A stretch of 64,000 nucleotides of DNA, taken from positions 175,608 to 239,607 of the forward strand of contig JAJEIE010000029.1 of the NCBI GenBank assembly GCA_022827625.1, read 5' to 3'. The position numbers and the translations under genes are program-made. The stretch comes from Candidatus Poribacteria bacterium (GTDB lineage Bacteria > Poribacteria > WGA-4E > WGA-3G). Below the pieces are notes generated by a model. It worked only from the letters and a program-made list of their open reading frames with translations, did not search any database and was not told the origin of the DNA. Below are positions 42,608 through 51,249 of the stretch, piece after piece (position 1 is the stretch's first letter; each line of letters starts with the position of its first letter).

Positions 42608-42651
42608 GGCGTCGCGTCAACACTTTAGCGTGCAAAGAGTGACCATCACAG

Positions 42652-43374
42652 ATGCACACCTTCTATGTCCCACCCTCTCAGATTGACGCTGATACTGCTA
42701 CTATTACCGGTTCAGAGCAGCACCACCTCCGCAATGTCTTACGTATAACACCGGGAGAGACGCTCCGAATTATTGACGGACAAGGCAACATCTACACCGC
42801 AGAGATTCTTGACACACCCACAAACCGATCTTCAAGCATTGCGCGAATTCAGACCCATGAATTCCAGGCACCACGCTTGCCAACGCTCACCCTATTTCAA
42901 GGACTTCCTAAAAATGACAAAATGGAACTGATTCTCCAAAAAACAACAGAACTCGGTGTTACACAAATTGTACCCCTCCACTCGGAACGCGCCTTACAAA
43001 AACCGAGCCAGAATCGGTATGAACGTTGGCACCGCGTCCTCATCTCCGCCACAAAACAGTGTAAGCGCGCCTGGTTACCTGAGTTATGCAATGCCCAACA
43101 GTTTGAGGCCTCTCTGTCACAACTCGAAAAGTTTTCGTGCTGTCTGCTTCTCAGCCCGCACACAGAGGTCCCGCACATTAAGACGGTCTTGCGAGAGACA
43201 CCCACCCCAAACGCCATCGCGCTCTTCGTTGGACCTGAAGGCGGGTTTTCTAATCAAGAGATTACCACAGCGATTGAAAGCGGATGCGTGCCTGTAACGC
43301 TTGGCAGAAACATCTTGCGCACAGAAACCGCAGCGATTACGACTGTCGCCGTTATCGCCTACGAATTTTTTTAA
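42652..43374 (+). CDS. rsmE: 16S rRNA m3U1498 methyltransferase
   Basis: The 240-residue SPOUT-class protein has an N-terminal PUA-like domain (FYVPPSQI, SEQHHLRNVLR) and the knot domain with QGLPKNDKMELILQKTTELG, KQCKRAWLPEL, FVGPEGGFSNQEI and LGRNILRTETAAI. It methylates U1498 of 16S rRNA. Forty-four bases separate it from rpe. Confidence 0.94.
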   Translation: MHTFYVPPSQIDADTATITGSEQHHLRNVLRITPGETLRIIDGQGNIYTAEILDTPTNRSSSIARIQTHEFQAPRLPTLTLFQGLPKNDKMELILQKTTELGVTQIVPLHSERALQKPSQNRYERWHRVLISATKQCKRAWLPELCNAQQFEASLSQLEKFSCCLLLSPHTEVPHIKTVLRETPTPNAIALFVGPEGGFSNQEITTAIESGCVPVTLGRNILRTETAAITTVAVIAYEFF

Positions 43375-43504
43375 CAATGTGTTTGTGCAGAATCCAGTAT
43401 TCTAATTGTTCAGAAACCTCTCATAACCCAAAGGCAGTTGGACTCGACCCAAAACCACTGTGGAACGTAGTGGAACAGTGACCATATTTAATAGTTAAAA
43501 ATCC

Positions 43505-43533
43505 TTGACAAACTTTTTCACTTCTTGTAAAAT
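43505..43533 (+). promoter_or_regulatory. Strong promoter directly abutting the M20 gene
   Basis: TTGACA (43505-43510) and TAAAAT (43528-43533) are 17 bases apart. The expected start is at about 43540-43542, at the ATG itself, so the transcript is probably leaderless. Confidence 0.65.
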
Positions 43534-43541
43534 CCCTAACT

Positions 43542-44666
43542 ATGGATGCAAAAAAACTCACCCAAACCCTCATTGGATACAATACAGTAAGCCCCCTCAG
43601 CAACGTTGAAGTCATGGACTTTCTGACCGAAACCTTAGAATCCATCGACTGCGAAGTGGAACGGGTTGAATACAAAGACCCAGCGGGTGTGCTAAAAGTG
43701 AATCTGATTGGACGCAAAGGACCGGAGAACGGGGAACGTGGACTCGCACTGCTCGGACACATCGATACCGTCCCCGCTATCGGCTGGTCAATGGACCCGT
43801 TTGAGGCGCGAATTGCCGATGGGAAGATGTACGGCAGAGGGAGCTGCGATATGAAAGGCAGCGTCTCTTGTATGATTGAGGTCGCATCGCGCCATGCTGC
43901 TGCTGAACTGAAGGCACCGCTCTATGTCGTCATCACTGCCGACGAAGAGGTAGGTTACTTCGGAGCGAGTGCCGTTGCGGAAAAATCGCAGATGTTCAAA
44001 AAGCACGGATTCCCACAATACGGTGTCGTCGGCGAACCGACAGAACTACACGCTGTATATGCGCATAAAGGGGCTGTTCGGTTCACTGTCACGGCGCACG
44101 GGCGCGCAGCACACAGCAGCACGGGTGAAGGCGATAACGCGAATCTGAAGTTAATTCCGTTTCTTGCAGAGATGCGGGATATTTATCAGGAACTGACATC
44201 CGACACACAGTATTTCAACGATGAATTCAACCCACCTTTCACGGATTGGAACATCACTATCAGCGATGGCGAATGCGCAGCAAATATCACTTCCCCGTTG
44301 AGCGTCTGCAGCATTAACTACCGTCCAATGCCCGGAGATGATGCACAGATATGGATAGATCGCGCACGTGAATCGGCTGAAAGGCACGGATTGGTATTTG
44401 ATCTGTACATCAATGCGCCGCCGGTTCGTACCTCGCCAGACGCAGAAATTATCCAAGCCGCACTCGAAATCACGGGAGAAGCCACCCCTCAAACCGTTGC
44501 CTACAGCACGGATGCCACCGTCTTCGCCCAGCACATGGAGACTGTCATTATCGGACCCGGTAGCATTCGGCAAGCACACACTGTCGATGAATGGATGGCA
44601 CTGGATCAGTTCCCACAAGGCGTTTCGATTTTCGATCAATTCGTGAAGCGATTCTGTGCTAAGTAA
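43542..44666 (+). CDS. M20-family metallopeptidase (ArgE/DapE-like)
   Basis: The 374-residue protein carries the M20 zinc motifs LLGHIDTVP (His and catalytic Asp), YGRGSCDMKG (bridging Asp), ITADEEVG (catalytic Glu and Glu ligand), GEPTEL and a C-terminal QAHTVDEW (His). A dimerisation domain lies at about 170-280. It likely deacylates an N-acyl amino acid, for example acetylornithine or succinyl-diaminopimelate; the exact substrate is open. It has its own promoter right at the start codon and ends in a long bidirectional hairpin. Confidence 0.9.
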   Translation: MDAKKLTQTLIGYNTVSPLSNVEVMDFLTETLESIDCEVERVEYKDPAGVLKVNLIGRKGPENGERGLALLGHIDTVPAIGWSMDPFEARIADGKMYGRGSCDMKGSVSCMIEVASRHAAAELKAPLYVVITADEEVGYFGASAVAEKSQMFKKHGFPQYGVVGEPTELHAVYAHKGAVRFTVTAHGRAAHSSTGEGDNANLKLIPFLAEMRDIYQELTSDTQYFNDEFNPPFTDWNITISDGECAANITSPLSVCSINYRPMPGDDAQIWIDRARESAERHGLVFDLYINAPPVRTSPDAEIIQAALEITGEATPQTVAYSTDATVFAQHMETVIIGPGSIRQAHTVDEWMALDQFPQGVSIFDQFVKRFCAK

Positions 44667-44688
44667 GTAGTCCAAAGAGGAAATAAAG

Positions 44689-44738
44689 AAATGGCACTCA
44701 ATATCCTCCACATGTAGGCTTGATATAGAGTGCCATTT
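44689..44738. terminator. Long convergent hairpin terminator
   Basis: AAATGGCACTC (44689-44699) pairs with GAGTGCCATTT (44728-44738), and inside it ATATC (44701-44705) pairs with GATAT (44722-44726). It lies between two convergent genes and has AT-rich flanks on both sides, so it can serve both directions. Confidence 0.7.
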
Positions 44739-44798
44739 ATATGTTAATTATTGCTGTACGCTCTCAGGAGTTAGTCCCTTTAGTGCCGTGGGATGTCC

Positions 44799-44948
44799 CT
44801 ATGGCGCGCTGATAGTATTTCCTATTGCCTTCGCAACCAAAACAATATCCACAATACTCACAACGTCATCGCCATTAACATCCGCATTACTTTCTCCTGT
44901 TTTCCCAAAGTTTAAGGCAACAAACACCAAATCTTGGATGTTCACAGC
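44799..44948 (-). pseudogene. Frame-shifted dockerin pair of the WD40 protein
   Basis: Directly after the WD40 reading frame stops, another frame on the same strand continues with VNIQDLVFVALNFGKTG and DVNGDDVVSIVDIVLVAKAIG and ends at TAG 44801-44799. This completes a typical dockerin that begins EDINDDG in the upstream frame. Adding one G to the GGG run at 44947-44949 would join them. In the sequence as given, the dockerin is cut after its first loop residues. Confidence 0.75.
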
Positions 44949-46951
44949 CCATCGTCGTTGATATCCTCTGGTACTTTCTCAGGTTCTGATGGCGCAGGTG
45001 TGAGTTCCCACAGAAGCACCGTGCCGTCATGACTGCCACTCGCAAGCGTGCGACCATCGCGGCTGATAGCAATCTTTGAAACATCCTCCGTATGACCGCT
45101 AAACGTTTTCACTTCCTGTCTTGTGGCAACATCCCACAAGACAATAGTTTTGGAATTCCCGTAGGCAAGCGCACGACCATCCGGACTGAATGCGACATTT
45201 TTTGGAATGGGACCTTGAGAATAAAAGGAGACTCCAGATACTAAGGGACGCCCAAGTGACTCTCCAGTCGCAACATCCCACAAGATAATTACCTCGCCCA
45301 GCAAACCAGCCCTACTCGGAAATGATTGGTCTTGACTCCGACTCGCAAGTATGTCGCCCTTCGGACTGAAAGCGAGACTTGTGACCTCAGTCGTATGATC
45401 GGTAAGCGTTTTTAGGTGTTCTCCCGTACCGACATCCCATAGACGAATGGTTGTGTCCCAACTTCCACTGGCGAGGGTCCGCCCATCTGGACTGAACGCA
45501 AGACTTAAAATCGACCTTGTATGCCCCGTGAGGATTTTCTCGATCTGTCCGGTGGCAACATCCCACAGTCGGATCTCTGCTCCACCGCCGCTCGCGAGGG
45601 TCCGCCCATCTGGACTGAACGCAAGACTTAAGACCACGTGTTCTTTGAGAGTGATTTTACGCGCGCCGGTGGCAACATCCCATAAGATGAGCTCCGATCT
45701 GCTATCAGCACTACTTGCAAGCGTTTGCCCATCGGGACTGAACGCAATACTATTAACACGCTGTTCGTGCCCAAGGAGTATGTGTTTCTGCCGTCTCGTG
45801 GCAACATCCCACAAACGAATGATGTTTTTTTCATTCACATTCGCAAGCATTTCTCCATCGGGGCTGAGAGCAACGTTTGTAACCTTACTTGCATGCTCAG
45901 TGAGCGGTTTCAGTTGCTCTCCGGTGGTGACATCCCACAAACGGATGGTGCATTCTTTAAAACCGACACTACCCGCAAGCGTTTGCCCATCAGGACTGAA
46001 CGCAATACCTAACACATTAGCCACAGAATACCCAGTAAGGTCTTTTAGATGTTCTCCGGTCGCAGCATCCCACAAATTGATTCCGCCATTTAAGCCTTGT
46101 CCACCGCCGCAACTCGCCAACATCTGACCATCAGGGCTGAACGCGATATCCCAAATAGCGATCGAATGCCCTGAGGAAATTTGCTTGCGTTCGCCAGTCG
46201 CAAGATGCCACAGGATGATGTTTCTGCGCTGATCTGCACTCACCAGGACCTGCCCATCGGGACGGAATGCAACGCTCGTGACATTCGCGCTATGACCGAC
46301 GAAAATTTCTAACGGTTCGCGCGTGCTAATATCCCACAACCGGACAGTGTCATCCAAACCCCCACTCGCCAGTGTCCGTCCATCTGGGCTGAATGCAACG
46401 CTCGTGATACGATGAAATTTAGGTCCGGCAAGGGTTGCCAAGTGTTCACCAGTCGCAGCGTCCCACAGTTGGATGCTGCCGTCTTCATCGCCAGCCGCAA
46501 GTACCTGACCATCCAAACTGAACGCAATACTATGAAAACCCCTTTTATCCCCGCCGAGGGTTCTCAGGTGCTCTCCGGTCACAACGTCCCACAGTTGGAT
46601 GGTATCGTCCCTGCTTGCACTGGCAAGTTTGGTACTATCTGGACTGAAAGCGATGCTGTTGGCATTTCCGCCACGCTTGGTAAGCAAAACAAGTGCTTGG
46701 TAGGTCTTTGCGTCATATATCCAGATGCCGATTTCGCTGCCCACTACGAGTCGGGTGCCATCGGGCGAGAAAGCTATGGCTCCAGTTGTGCGACCGCTAC
46801 CAAAGCGTGCCTTCGCGCCTTCAGGTAAATGCCATTGCGTATGATCTTGGGCAAATGTGTTGGATAGGCAAAGGATAGAAACGAGAAATAACGTTAAAAA
46901 AACAGAAAAACGTAGTGCCTTCATTCGTGCTGGAATCCTTGATTCAGTCAT
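44942..46951 (-). CDS. Secreted WD40-repeat protein, double propeller, truncated dockerin
   Basis: The 669-residue protein has a signal peptide (in the MKALRF...NTFAQ segment, about 10-35) and fourteen WD40 repeats of the form IAFSPDGQTLASG...IRLWDVATGE, enough for two seven-bladed propellers. The linker EPEKVPEDINDDG is the start of a dockerin, and a stop then follows through a frameshift. The start at 46951 overlaps the moaE stop by eight bases, which allows coupling; ATG 46924 is an alternative with AAGG upstream. Loss of the dockerin would free the protein from its anchoring partner. No protease domain is present, unlike the two paralogs at 13-18 kb. Confidence 0.87.
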   Translation of the reverse strand: MTESRIPARMKALRFSVFLTLFLVSILCLSNTFAQDHTQWHLPEGAKARFGSGRTTGAIAFSPDGTRLVVGSEIGIWIYDAKTYQALVLLTKRGGNANSIAFSPDSTKLASASRDDTIQLWDVVTGEHLRTLGGDKRGFHSIAFSLDGQVLAAGDEDGSIQLWDAATGEHLATLAGPKFHRITSVAFSPDGRTLASGGLDDTVRLWDISTREPLEIFVGHSANVTSVAFRPDGQVLVSADQRRNIILWHLATGERKQISSGHSIAIWDIAFSPDGQMLASCGGGQGLNGGINLWDAATGEHLKDLTGYSVANVLGIAFSPDGQTLAGSVGFKECTIRLWDVTTGEQLKPLTEHASKVTNVALSPDGEMLANVNEKNIIRLWDVATRRQKHILLGHEQRVNSIAFSPDGQTLASSADSRSELILWDVATGARKITLKEHVVLSLAFSPDGRTLASGGGAEIRLWDVATGQIEKILTGHTRSILSLAFSPDGRTLASGSWDTTIRLWDVGTGEHLKTLTDHTTEVTSLAFSPKGDILASRSQDQSFPSRAGLLGEVIILWDVATGESLGRPLVSGVSFYSQGPIPKNVAFSPDGRALAYGNSKTIVLWDVATRQEVKTFSGHTEDVSKIAISRDGRTLASGSHDGTVLLWELTPAPSEPEKVPEDINDDGL

Positions 46952-47396
46952 TCAGGGTCTTACGTTTAGGGGCATCAAAAAAGACAGCATCCGGTTTCAC
47001 CCATTCCGACTCACCGTCTGCCCACACCTCGCGCTTCCATATAGGAACAATCTGTTTAAGGCGATCCATCGCATATTTGCAGGCTTCAAACCCATCTTTG
47101 CGATGTGGGGAAGCGACGGCTACCGCTACACTCACCTCGCCGATCTCTAACTTCCCGACGCGATGAATCATGGCAACGCGACCAATTCCCCATTTCTCAG
47201 AGATCTCTTGCGCGATCTCTGCCATTTTTTTCTCCGCCATTGGCGGATATGACTCATATTCGAGATGTTTCACTGCCCTGCCACCCGTGTTGTTGCGAAC
47301 CGTCCCGAAGAACAGCACCACCGCACCAGCATCAGGACCCTCCACCGCTTCACGGACTTCTGCACCCGTAATGACTTCAGTCGTTATCCTAAACAT
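46944..47396 (-). CDS. moaE: Molybdopterin synthase catalytic subunit MoaE
   Basis: The 150-residue protein matches MoaE: GAVVLFFGTVRNNTGGRAVKHLEYESYPPMA (in part FFGTVRN and LEYESYP), IHRVGKLEIGEVSVAVAVASPHRKDGFEAC and IVPIWKREVW with the catalytic lysines. It transfers sulfur from MoaD thiocarboxylate to precursor Z in molybdopterin synthesis. ATG 47396 lies inside the end of moaD, and GTG 47399 is possible. The need for the cofactor is explained by the molybdenum oxidoreductase at 53-57 kb. Confidence 0.93.
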   Translation of the reverse strand: MFRITTEVITGAEVREAVEGPDAGAVVLFFGTVRNNTGGRAVKHLEYESYPPMAEKKMAEIAQEISEKWGIGRVAMIHRVGKLEIGEVSVAVAVASPHRKDGFEACKYAMDRLKQIVPIWKREVWADGESEWVKPDAVFFDAPKRKTLND

Positions 47397-47643
47397 CACA
47401 GCCCCCCGTCACAGGTGGAATCAAGGCGACCTCATCACCTTCTGTGAGTTCAGTATTTTCAGTAGCATACTCCCAATTGACCGACATCTGCATCACTTCA
47501 TAAAACTCAGCGATTTCGGGCCACTCCTCCTCAAGCCGTTTTAAAATGGTTCTAACGGTGGATCCTTCCGGGAGTTCCATCTCTTCTTCAGACCTATCCA
47601 ACATCTCGTGGCACACGGCAAAGTATTTAACTGTAACGTTCAT
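47389..47643 (-). CDS. moaD: Molybdopterin synthase sulfur carrier MoaD, with residues after Gly-Gly
   Basis: The 84-residue ubiquitin-like protein begins MNVTVKYFAVCHEM and ends GDEVALIPPVTGGCDV. MoaD normally ends at the Gly-Gly that is adenylated and thiocarboxylated. Here three residues (CDV) follow, and the coding sequence overlaps moaE. Either the tail is removed by a protease, as for the GGCF-ending carrier QbsE, or the six-G run hides a frameshift; one more G would give a shorter ending. AAAGGAAG precedes the ATG. Confidence 0.88.
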   Translation of the reverse strand: MNVTVKYFAVCHEMLDRSEEEMELPEGSTVRTILKRLEEEWPEIAEFYEVMQMSVNWEYATENTELTEGDEVALIPPVTGGCDV

Positions 47644-47698
47644 AGTTCTTCCTTTCAACAGAGATTTAGCGGACAACACCACGCATACTATGCCAAGA

Positions 47699-47727
47699 AG
47701 TATAACACAAACTTCCATATAAAACAA
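47699..47727 (-). promoter_or_regulatory. Candidate moaDE promoter
   Basis: On the reverse strand TTGTTT (47727-47722) and TATACT (47704-47699) are 17 bases apart, about 55 bases before moaD. The -35 site matches only in its first half. Confidence 0.45.
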
Positions 47728-47841
47728 TGTTTTAGTGCAAATACAACAGAGGCACTCAGTTCTCCAATATGCATAACCAGTCAACAACGCTGTCTTCTGA
47801 CTGCTGATAGCCGACCACTGACAGCCAAATTCAAATTTATG

Positions 47842-47870
47842 TTGATTTTTATTCAAAATTCTGATACAAT
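47842..47870 (+). promoter_or_regulatory. Promoter of the lipoprotein gene
   Basis: TTGATT (47842-47847) and TACAAT (47865-47870) are 17 bases apart, about 50 bases before the ATG. Confidence 0.55.
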
Positions 47871-47925
47871 AAAGCAACCGTGTGAATGTAATTCACTATT
47901 TTGGACTTAACGCAGGAGGTAAACT

Positions 47926-48537
47926 ATGAAACCGAAAGCGATCTGTTATTTCGTCATCATGCTGCTTGTCACCGGCATGATCGCCTGCGGCGGAGACGAC
48001 CCCGAACCCGAATCAACTGAAACGGAGACCCCAACGACGACATCATCTCAACCAGCGGAAGCAACACCAACTGCAGGAAGAGATATTGACTTTGCTGCTG
48101 AAGAACAAGCGATTCGCGATCTTTATGCCGTATATGCTACCGCACACGGCGATCAGGACGAGGATACGCTCACAAAAGTTTGGCTTTCAGGCGAGAGCAA
48201 AGACATTTTCACTGCTTGGACATTTTGGGCTGGCACCTTTGAAAAAAACGAAGGCGCAAAGGCGGTATCGAAAGCATGGGCAGGCATCTTTCGGCTGCGC
48301 GGTGGGAATATGGAAGTTGACATCACCTATATTGCTATTGATAGTCGAGGCAAAGAAGCCGTTTTGCGAGGCACGTATAGTTGGGGTAATCAGGGCGGAG
48401 ATCTGATTTCAGCACTCAAGAAGGACGGCAACGACTGGAAAATTCGCGCAATTGATTACACCGATGGAAGGTTCGGAAAACAGGTCAAAGATATGATTGA
48501 TCCTGCCCATACCTTCGGAGAAATTGCTGAAGAATAG
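47926..48537 (+). CDS. Lipoprotein with SnoaL/NTF2-like domain
   Basis: The 203-residue protein has a lipoprotein signal peptide with lipobox TGMIAC (Cys at residue 21), a Thr/Glu/Pro-rich linker (about 24-50) and a compact domain (about 55-185). The domain pattern EEQAIRDLYAVYATAHGDQD...WLSGESKDIF is that of SnoaL/DUF4440 NTF2-like folds. These bind small molecules or act as calcium/calmodulin-dependent kinase II association-like domains; no activity can be assigned. CAGGAGG is a good ribosome site. folB follows after two bases, so the genes are in one transcript. Confidence 0.8.
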   Translation: MKPKAICYFVIMLLVTGMIACGGDDPEPESTETETPTTTSSQPAEATPTAGRDIDFAAEEQAIRDLYAVYATAHGDQDEDTLTKVWLSGESKDIFTAWTFWAGTFEKNEGAKAVSKAWAGIFRLRGGNMEVDITYIAIDSRGKEAVLRGTYSWGNQGGDLISALKKDGNDWKIRAIDYTDGRFGKQVKDMIDPAHTFGEIAEE

Positions 48538-48539
48538 AC

Positions 48540-48899
48540 ATGGACAAGATTATCCTTAACGGGATTCGATTTCATGGCCACCACGGCGTTCCTAAAGCGG
48601 AGCGTCAAGTTGGTGGCCATTACGAAATTGATGCGACCTTGGGTTGCCACCTCGCAACCGCCGGTAGCACTGACGCACTCATAGACACAATTGACTACGC
48701 CGAAGTCGTTACGCGGATCATAGAGATCGGGACACAACAGTCCTTCCAACTTATTGAGGCACTCGCTGAAAAAATCGCGACGACGATCTTAGTGCAATTC
48801 GCAGTCGAAGAGGTCCATCTCATCGTTAAGAAACTCCACCCACCGATTGAACAACCCATTAACTACTTTGCTGTTGAGATTTTCCGAAGTAATGTATAG
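48540..48899 (+). CDS. folB: Dihydroneopterin aldolase
   Basis: The 119-residue protein matches FolB: DKIILNGIRFHGHHGVPKAER (with the conserved HGHHG), TIDYAEVV, LIEALAEKIA with the catalytic Glu, and VHLIVKKLHPP with the catalytic Lys. It converts dihydroneopterin in folate synthesis. Its stop overlaps the ATG of the next gene by eight bases. Confidence 0.93.
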   Translation: MDKIILNGIRFHGHHGVPKAERQVGGHYEIDATLGCHLATAGSTDALIDTIDYAEVVTRIIEIGTQQSFQLIEALAEKIATTILVQFAVEEVHLIVKKLHPPIEQPINYFAVEIFRSNV

Positions 48900-50085
48900 A
48901 TTTTTCACCATCATCTGTCTCCTCTTGATAACAACTACCCTTACATACGCCGATGGCAAAAAAGAGGTACGCTTTCCAAATATAGCACCCGGTATCCACA
49001 TCTATCGTTACGATTGGGATGTCGAAACATGTGCACTTTACGTCGCTGAGATGTCTCGACACGAGCCGACGTTACACTTTGAGGTGGCACTCGCAAACGC
49101 ACAAGTTTTAGGTAAAGAGTCTGTGCGCTCCATGGCGAACCGACGCACACAACGTGGAGATCGACGTGTCCTTGTCGCAGTGAACGGCGGTTTCGGGGTC
49201 CTCGGCGATATGCGCGGCTACGGCGGGGTCTTGGAGAACCTTCACATCCAAGACGGTGAATTGATTACACAACCGACCGACACCGAAGCCTGTTTCGGCG
49301 TAACTGAATCGGGTGAGTTCTTAAGTTCTCCGGTTCAAATGAACGCCAGCCTCCAAATAGGCACGCATACACTGCAACTTGGGTGTATCAATCAGCGCAG
49401 ACTCGATGGGTGTCAGGTAACGCTCTATACACCACGTCTCGGTGAATCGACACGAACCAACCGTCGTCGTGGCAGAGAGGTCATACTCAGTGGGCTTCCA
49501 CTCCCACTAACACCAAACTACGAACACGCCTACCGTGTAGAAGGCATTTCACGCGATGGCAACAGTCTAATTCCGAGAGATGGCGCAGTCCTCTGGATTA
49601 ATGCAAGGCTCAGAGACGAAAGCATTTCCCAGTTCAACACCGGTGCAAACGGCACACTCACGCTCTCCCTCTCACCCCCCGAATGGAATCAAGTCCGGCA
49701 CGCCATAGGCGGACGACTCCGACTCCTCAAAAATGGTGAGATAAACGAGACGCTCGTGGAGATGCACAACGCCGAAAAACGGCATACACCGGGCAAACGC
49801 ACACCCGTCCTAAATTTGAGCCATGAACCGCGAACAGCACTCGGTTATAACGCAGATACACTCTTTTTGGTCGTTGCAGACGGCAGACAACCGAAGTATA
49901 GCACCGGTCTAACGCTCTACGAACTCGCCAGCATCCTCATTGAACTCGGCGCAACGGAGGCAATCAATCTTGACGGCGGTTCCTCCAGCACTTTTGTCGT
50001 CAAAGATGCCGTCATCAACAAACCCTCCGGACAGCAGGAGCGAGATGTTCTGAACGCTGTCTTTATCACAGAAGATGTCCCTTAG
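48892..50085 (+). CDS. Phosphodiester glycosidase family protein (NAGPA-like)
   Basis: The 397-residue protein has a signal peptide (about 1-20, LLLITTTLTYA) and the phosphodiester glycosidase domain: VLVAVNGGFGVLGDMRGYGG early, TALGYNADTLFLVVADGRQ and the closing signature LIELGATEAINLDGGSSSTFVVKD, followed by RDVLNAVFI. The family includes the human uncovering enzyme, and bacterial members act on wall or exopolysaccharide phosphodiesters. The start is ATG 48892, inside folB; the longer in-frame frame from 48847 is rejected. Confidence 0.88.
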   Translation: MYRFFTIICLLLITTTLTYADGKKEVRFPNIAPGIHIYRYDWDVETCALYVAEMSRHEPTLHFEVALANAQVLGKESVRSMANRRTQRGDRRVLVAVNGGFGVLGDMRGYGGVLENLHIQDGELITQPTDTEACFGVTESGEFLSSPVQMNASLQIGTHTLQLGCINQRRLDGCQVTLYTPRLGESTRTNRRRGREVILSGLPLPLTPNYEHAYRVEGISRDGNSLIPRDGAVLWINARLRDESISQFNTGANGTLTLSLSPPEWNQVRHAIGGRLRLLKNGEINETLVEMHNAEKRHTPGKRTPVLNLSHEPRTALGYNADTLFLVVADGRQPKYSTGLTLYELASILIELGATEAINLDGGSSSTFVVKDAVINKPSGQQERDVLNAVFITEDVP

Positions 50086-50105
50086 ATCGCGGCTCTTCTG
50101 TAGGA

Positions 50106-50121
50106 GCGAGCGCCTGCTCGC
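50106..50121. repeat. Small palindromic repeat
   Basis: GCGAGC (50106-50111), GCCT, GCTCGC (50116-50121) form a GC-rich hairpin, with outer TCTGT/ACAGA arms that can also pair. Confidence 0.5.
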
Positions 50122-50145
50122 GACAGATAGTTTTGGAGACTCATT

Positions 50146-51198
50146 TTGAAACCATATTTTAGCATAGCATACAGATTTCTAATATTTCCATTACTCCTAT
50201 TCTGCTATACCTCAACCGCCAATTCAGCAGACTTTCCAAAACTGCTGGCGGCAGTCCCACTCTCGCAAACAGCGATTCAGTTAAAATTTGAGGAACAATT
50301 GCAAGCAGACGCTGCCGAAGACCTCACTAATTATCAAATCACACCAGATGTCCAACTCGAATACGTCCTGCTCGACCAGCGATTGAACCGAGTCCTACTA
50401 CTCACCACACCATTGGAGATAGGAAAAAATTATCGCCTCACGCTTCAAGACGCACAAACTGAAACAACAATAACACTCCCAGCCGTAAACGAAATAACCT
50501 TCGGCACAGGCAACGCCGTTACATTCTCTGGCGGTTCACAGGACACAACACTCCTTGTCAATAAAGATCGAAAGACCCGAAACAACAATGCGGGTGCAGA
50601 ACCGACCCTCTTCTGCGATCCAACAGGTAGCGTCTTTTTCGCTGCTTTTGATTTATTCGATGCCTTTGAAGATATGGGTATCCGCGAACCGACACAGGTT
50701 TTAGCAGCAACGATAAGCCTACACATCCAACAGTGTGAAACAGACGCTGCACAGACGGTACTTTACCGTCGTGTCCTGCTCCCCTGGCGAGAGGGCAGAG
50801 GCACTTCCGAACGCGCAGAAGATAATGAACTCACCTATAACAGCGCGTTGCATCGCAACCTCCCCTGGAATAAAGCCCCGGCGCAAGCGATGTTAGCAGG
50901 TATAGACGGCGATAACGAAAGCGATTACAACGGTTCCGAGGATGTCGCACACCGCATCGACGGCACGTGTGAAATTAGCGGCGCGGGGAAACGCTCTGTA
51001 TTTAAAAGCGAACTTCTTACCGAAGCAGTCCGTTTCTGGGTAGCGAACCCTGATTACAACTACGGGTATCTTTTTGCTTTGCAAGACGGGAGCACACCGA
51101 TCATATTCTCCTCAAAAGAAACACCCGATGAAAGCTTACGTCCGGTTTTAACAATCCGGTATCAGACAAAGTTAGGAGAGAAAACAGCGCCACGCTAA
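50146..51198 (+). CDS. Secreted DNRLRE-domain protein
   Basis: The gene starts at TTG, with GGAG (50135-50138) seven bases upstream. The 350-residue protein has a signal peptide (to about 26), an Ig-like region with PLSQTAIQLKFEEQL and LTNYQITPD (about 28-120), and a DNRLRE domain (about 125-345). The latter shows TLLVNKDRKTRNNNAGAEPTLF, AATISLHIQQCE, VLLPWREG, RFWVANPDYNYGYLF and SSKETPDESLRPVLTIRY near its end. Such domains occur in cell-surface and polysaccharide-binding proteins. It is likely part of the same exported set as its upstream neighbour. Confidence 0.83.
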   Translation: MKPYFSIAYRFLIFPLLLFCYTSTANSADFPKLLAAVPLSQTAIQLKFEEQLQADAAEDLTNYQITPDVQLEYVLLDQRLNRVLLLTTPLEIGKNYRLTLQDAQTETTITLPAVNEITFGTGNAVTFSGGSQDTTLLVNKDRKTRNNNAGAEPTLFCDPTGSVFFAAFDLFDAFEDMGIREPTQVLAATISLHIQQCETDAAQTVLYRRVLLPWREGRGTSERAEDNELTYNSALHRNLPWNKAPAQAMLAGIDGDNESDYNGSEDVAHRIDGTCEISGAGKRSVFKSELLTEAVRFWVANPDYNYGYLFALQDGSTPIIFSSKETPDESLRPVLTIRYQTKLGEKTAPR

Positions 51199-51249
51199 AC
51201 AATGTTGAGACACGTCTTGCCCATAGGAATAGGTTACATCCGCGCCATT

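Noticed and set aside
45447..46127. A 226-codon forward frame with repeats
   Set aside because: Its repeats are the complement of the WD40 repeats on the reverse strand.
47798..47825. GACTGCTGATAG/GACCACTGACAG words as a regulatory site
   Set aside because: Similar low-complexity words occur near 57655, with no consistent position relative to genes.
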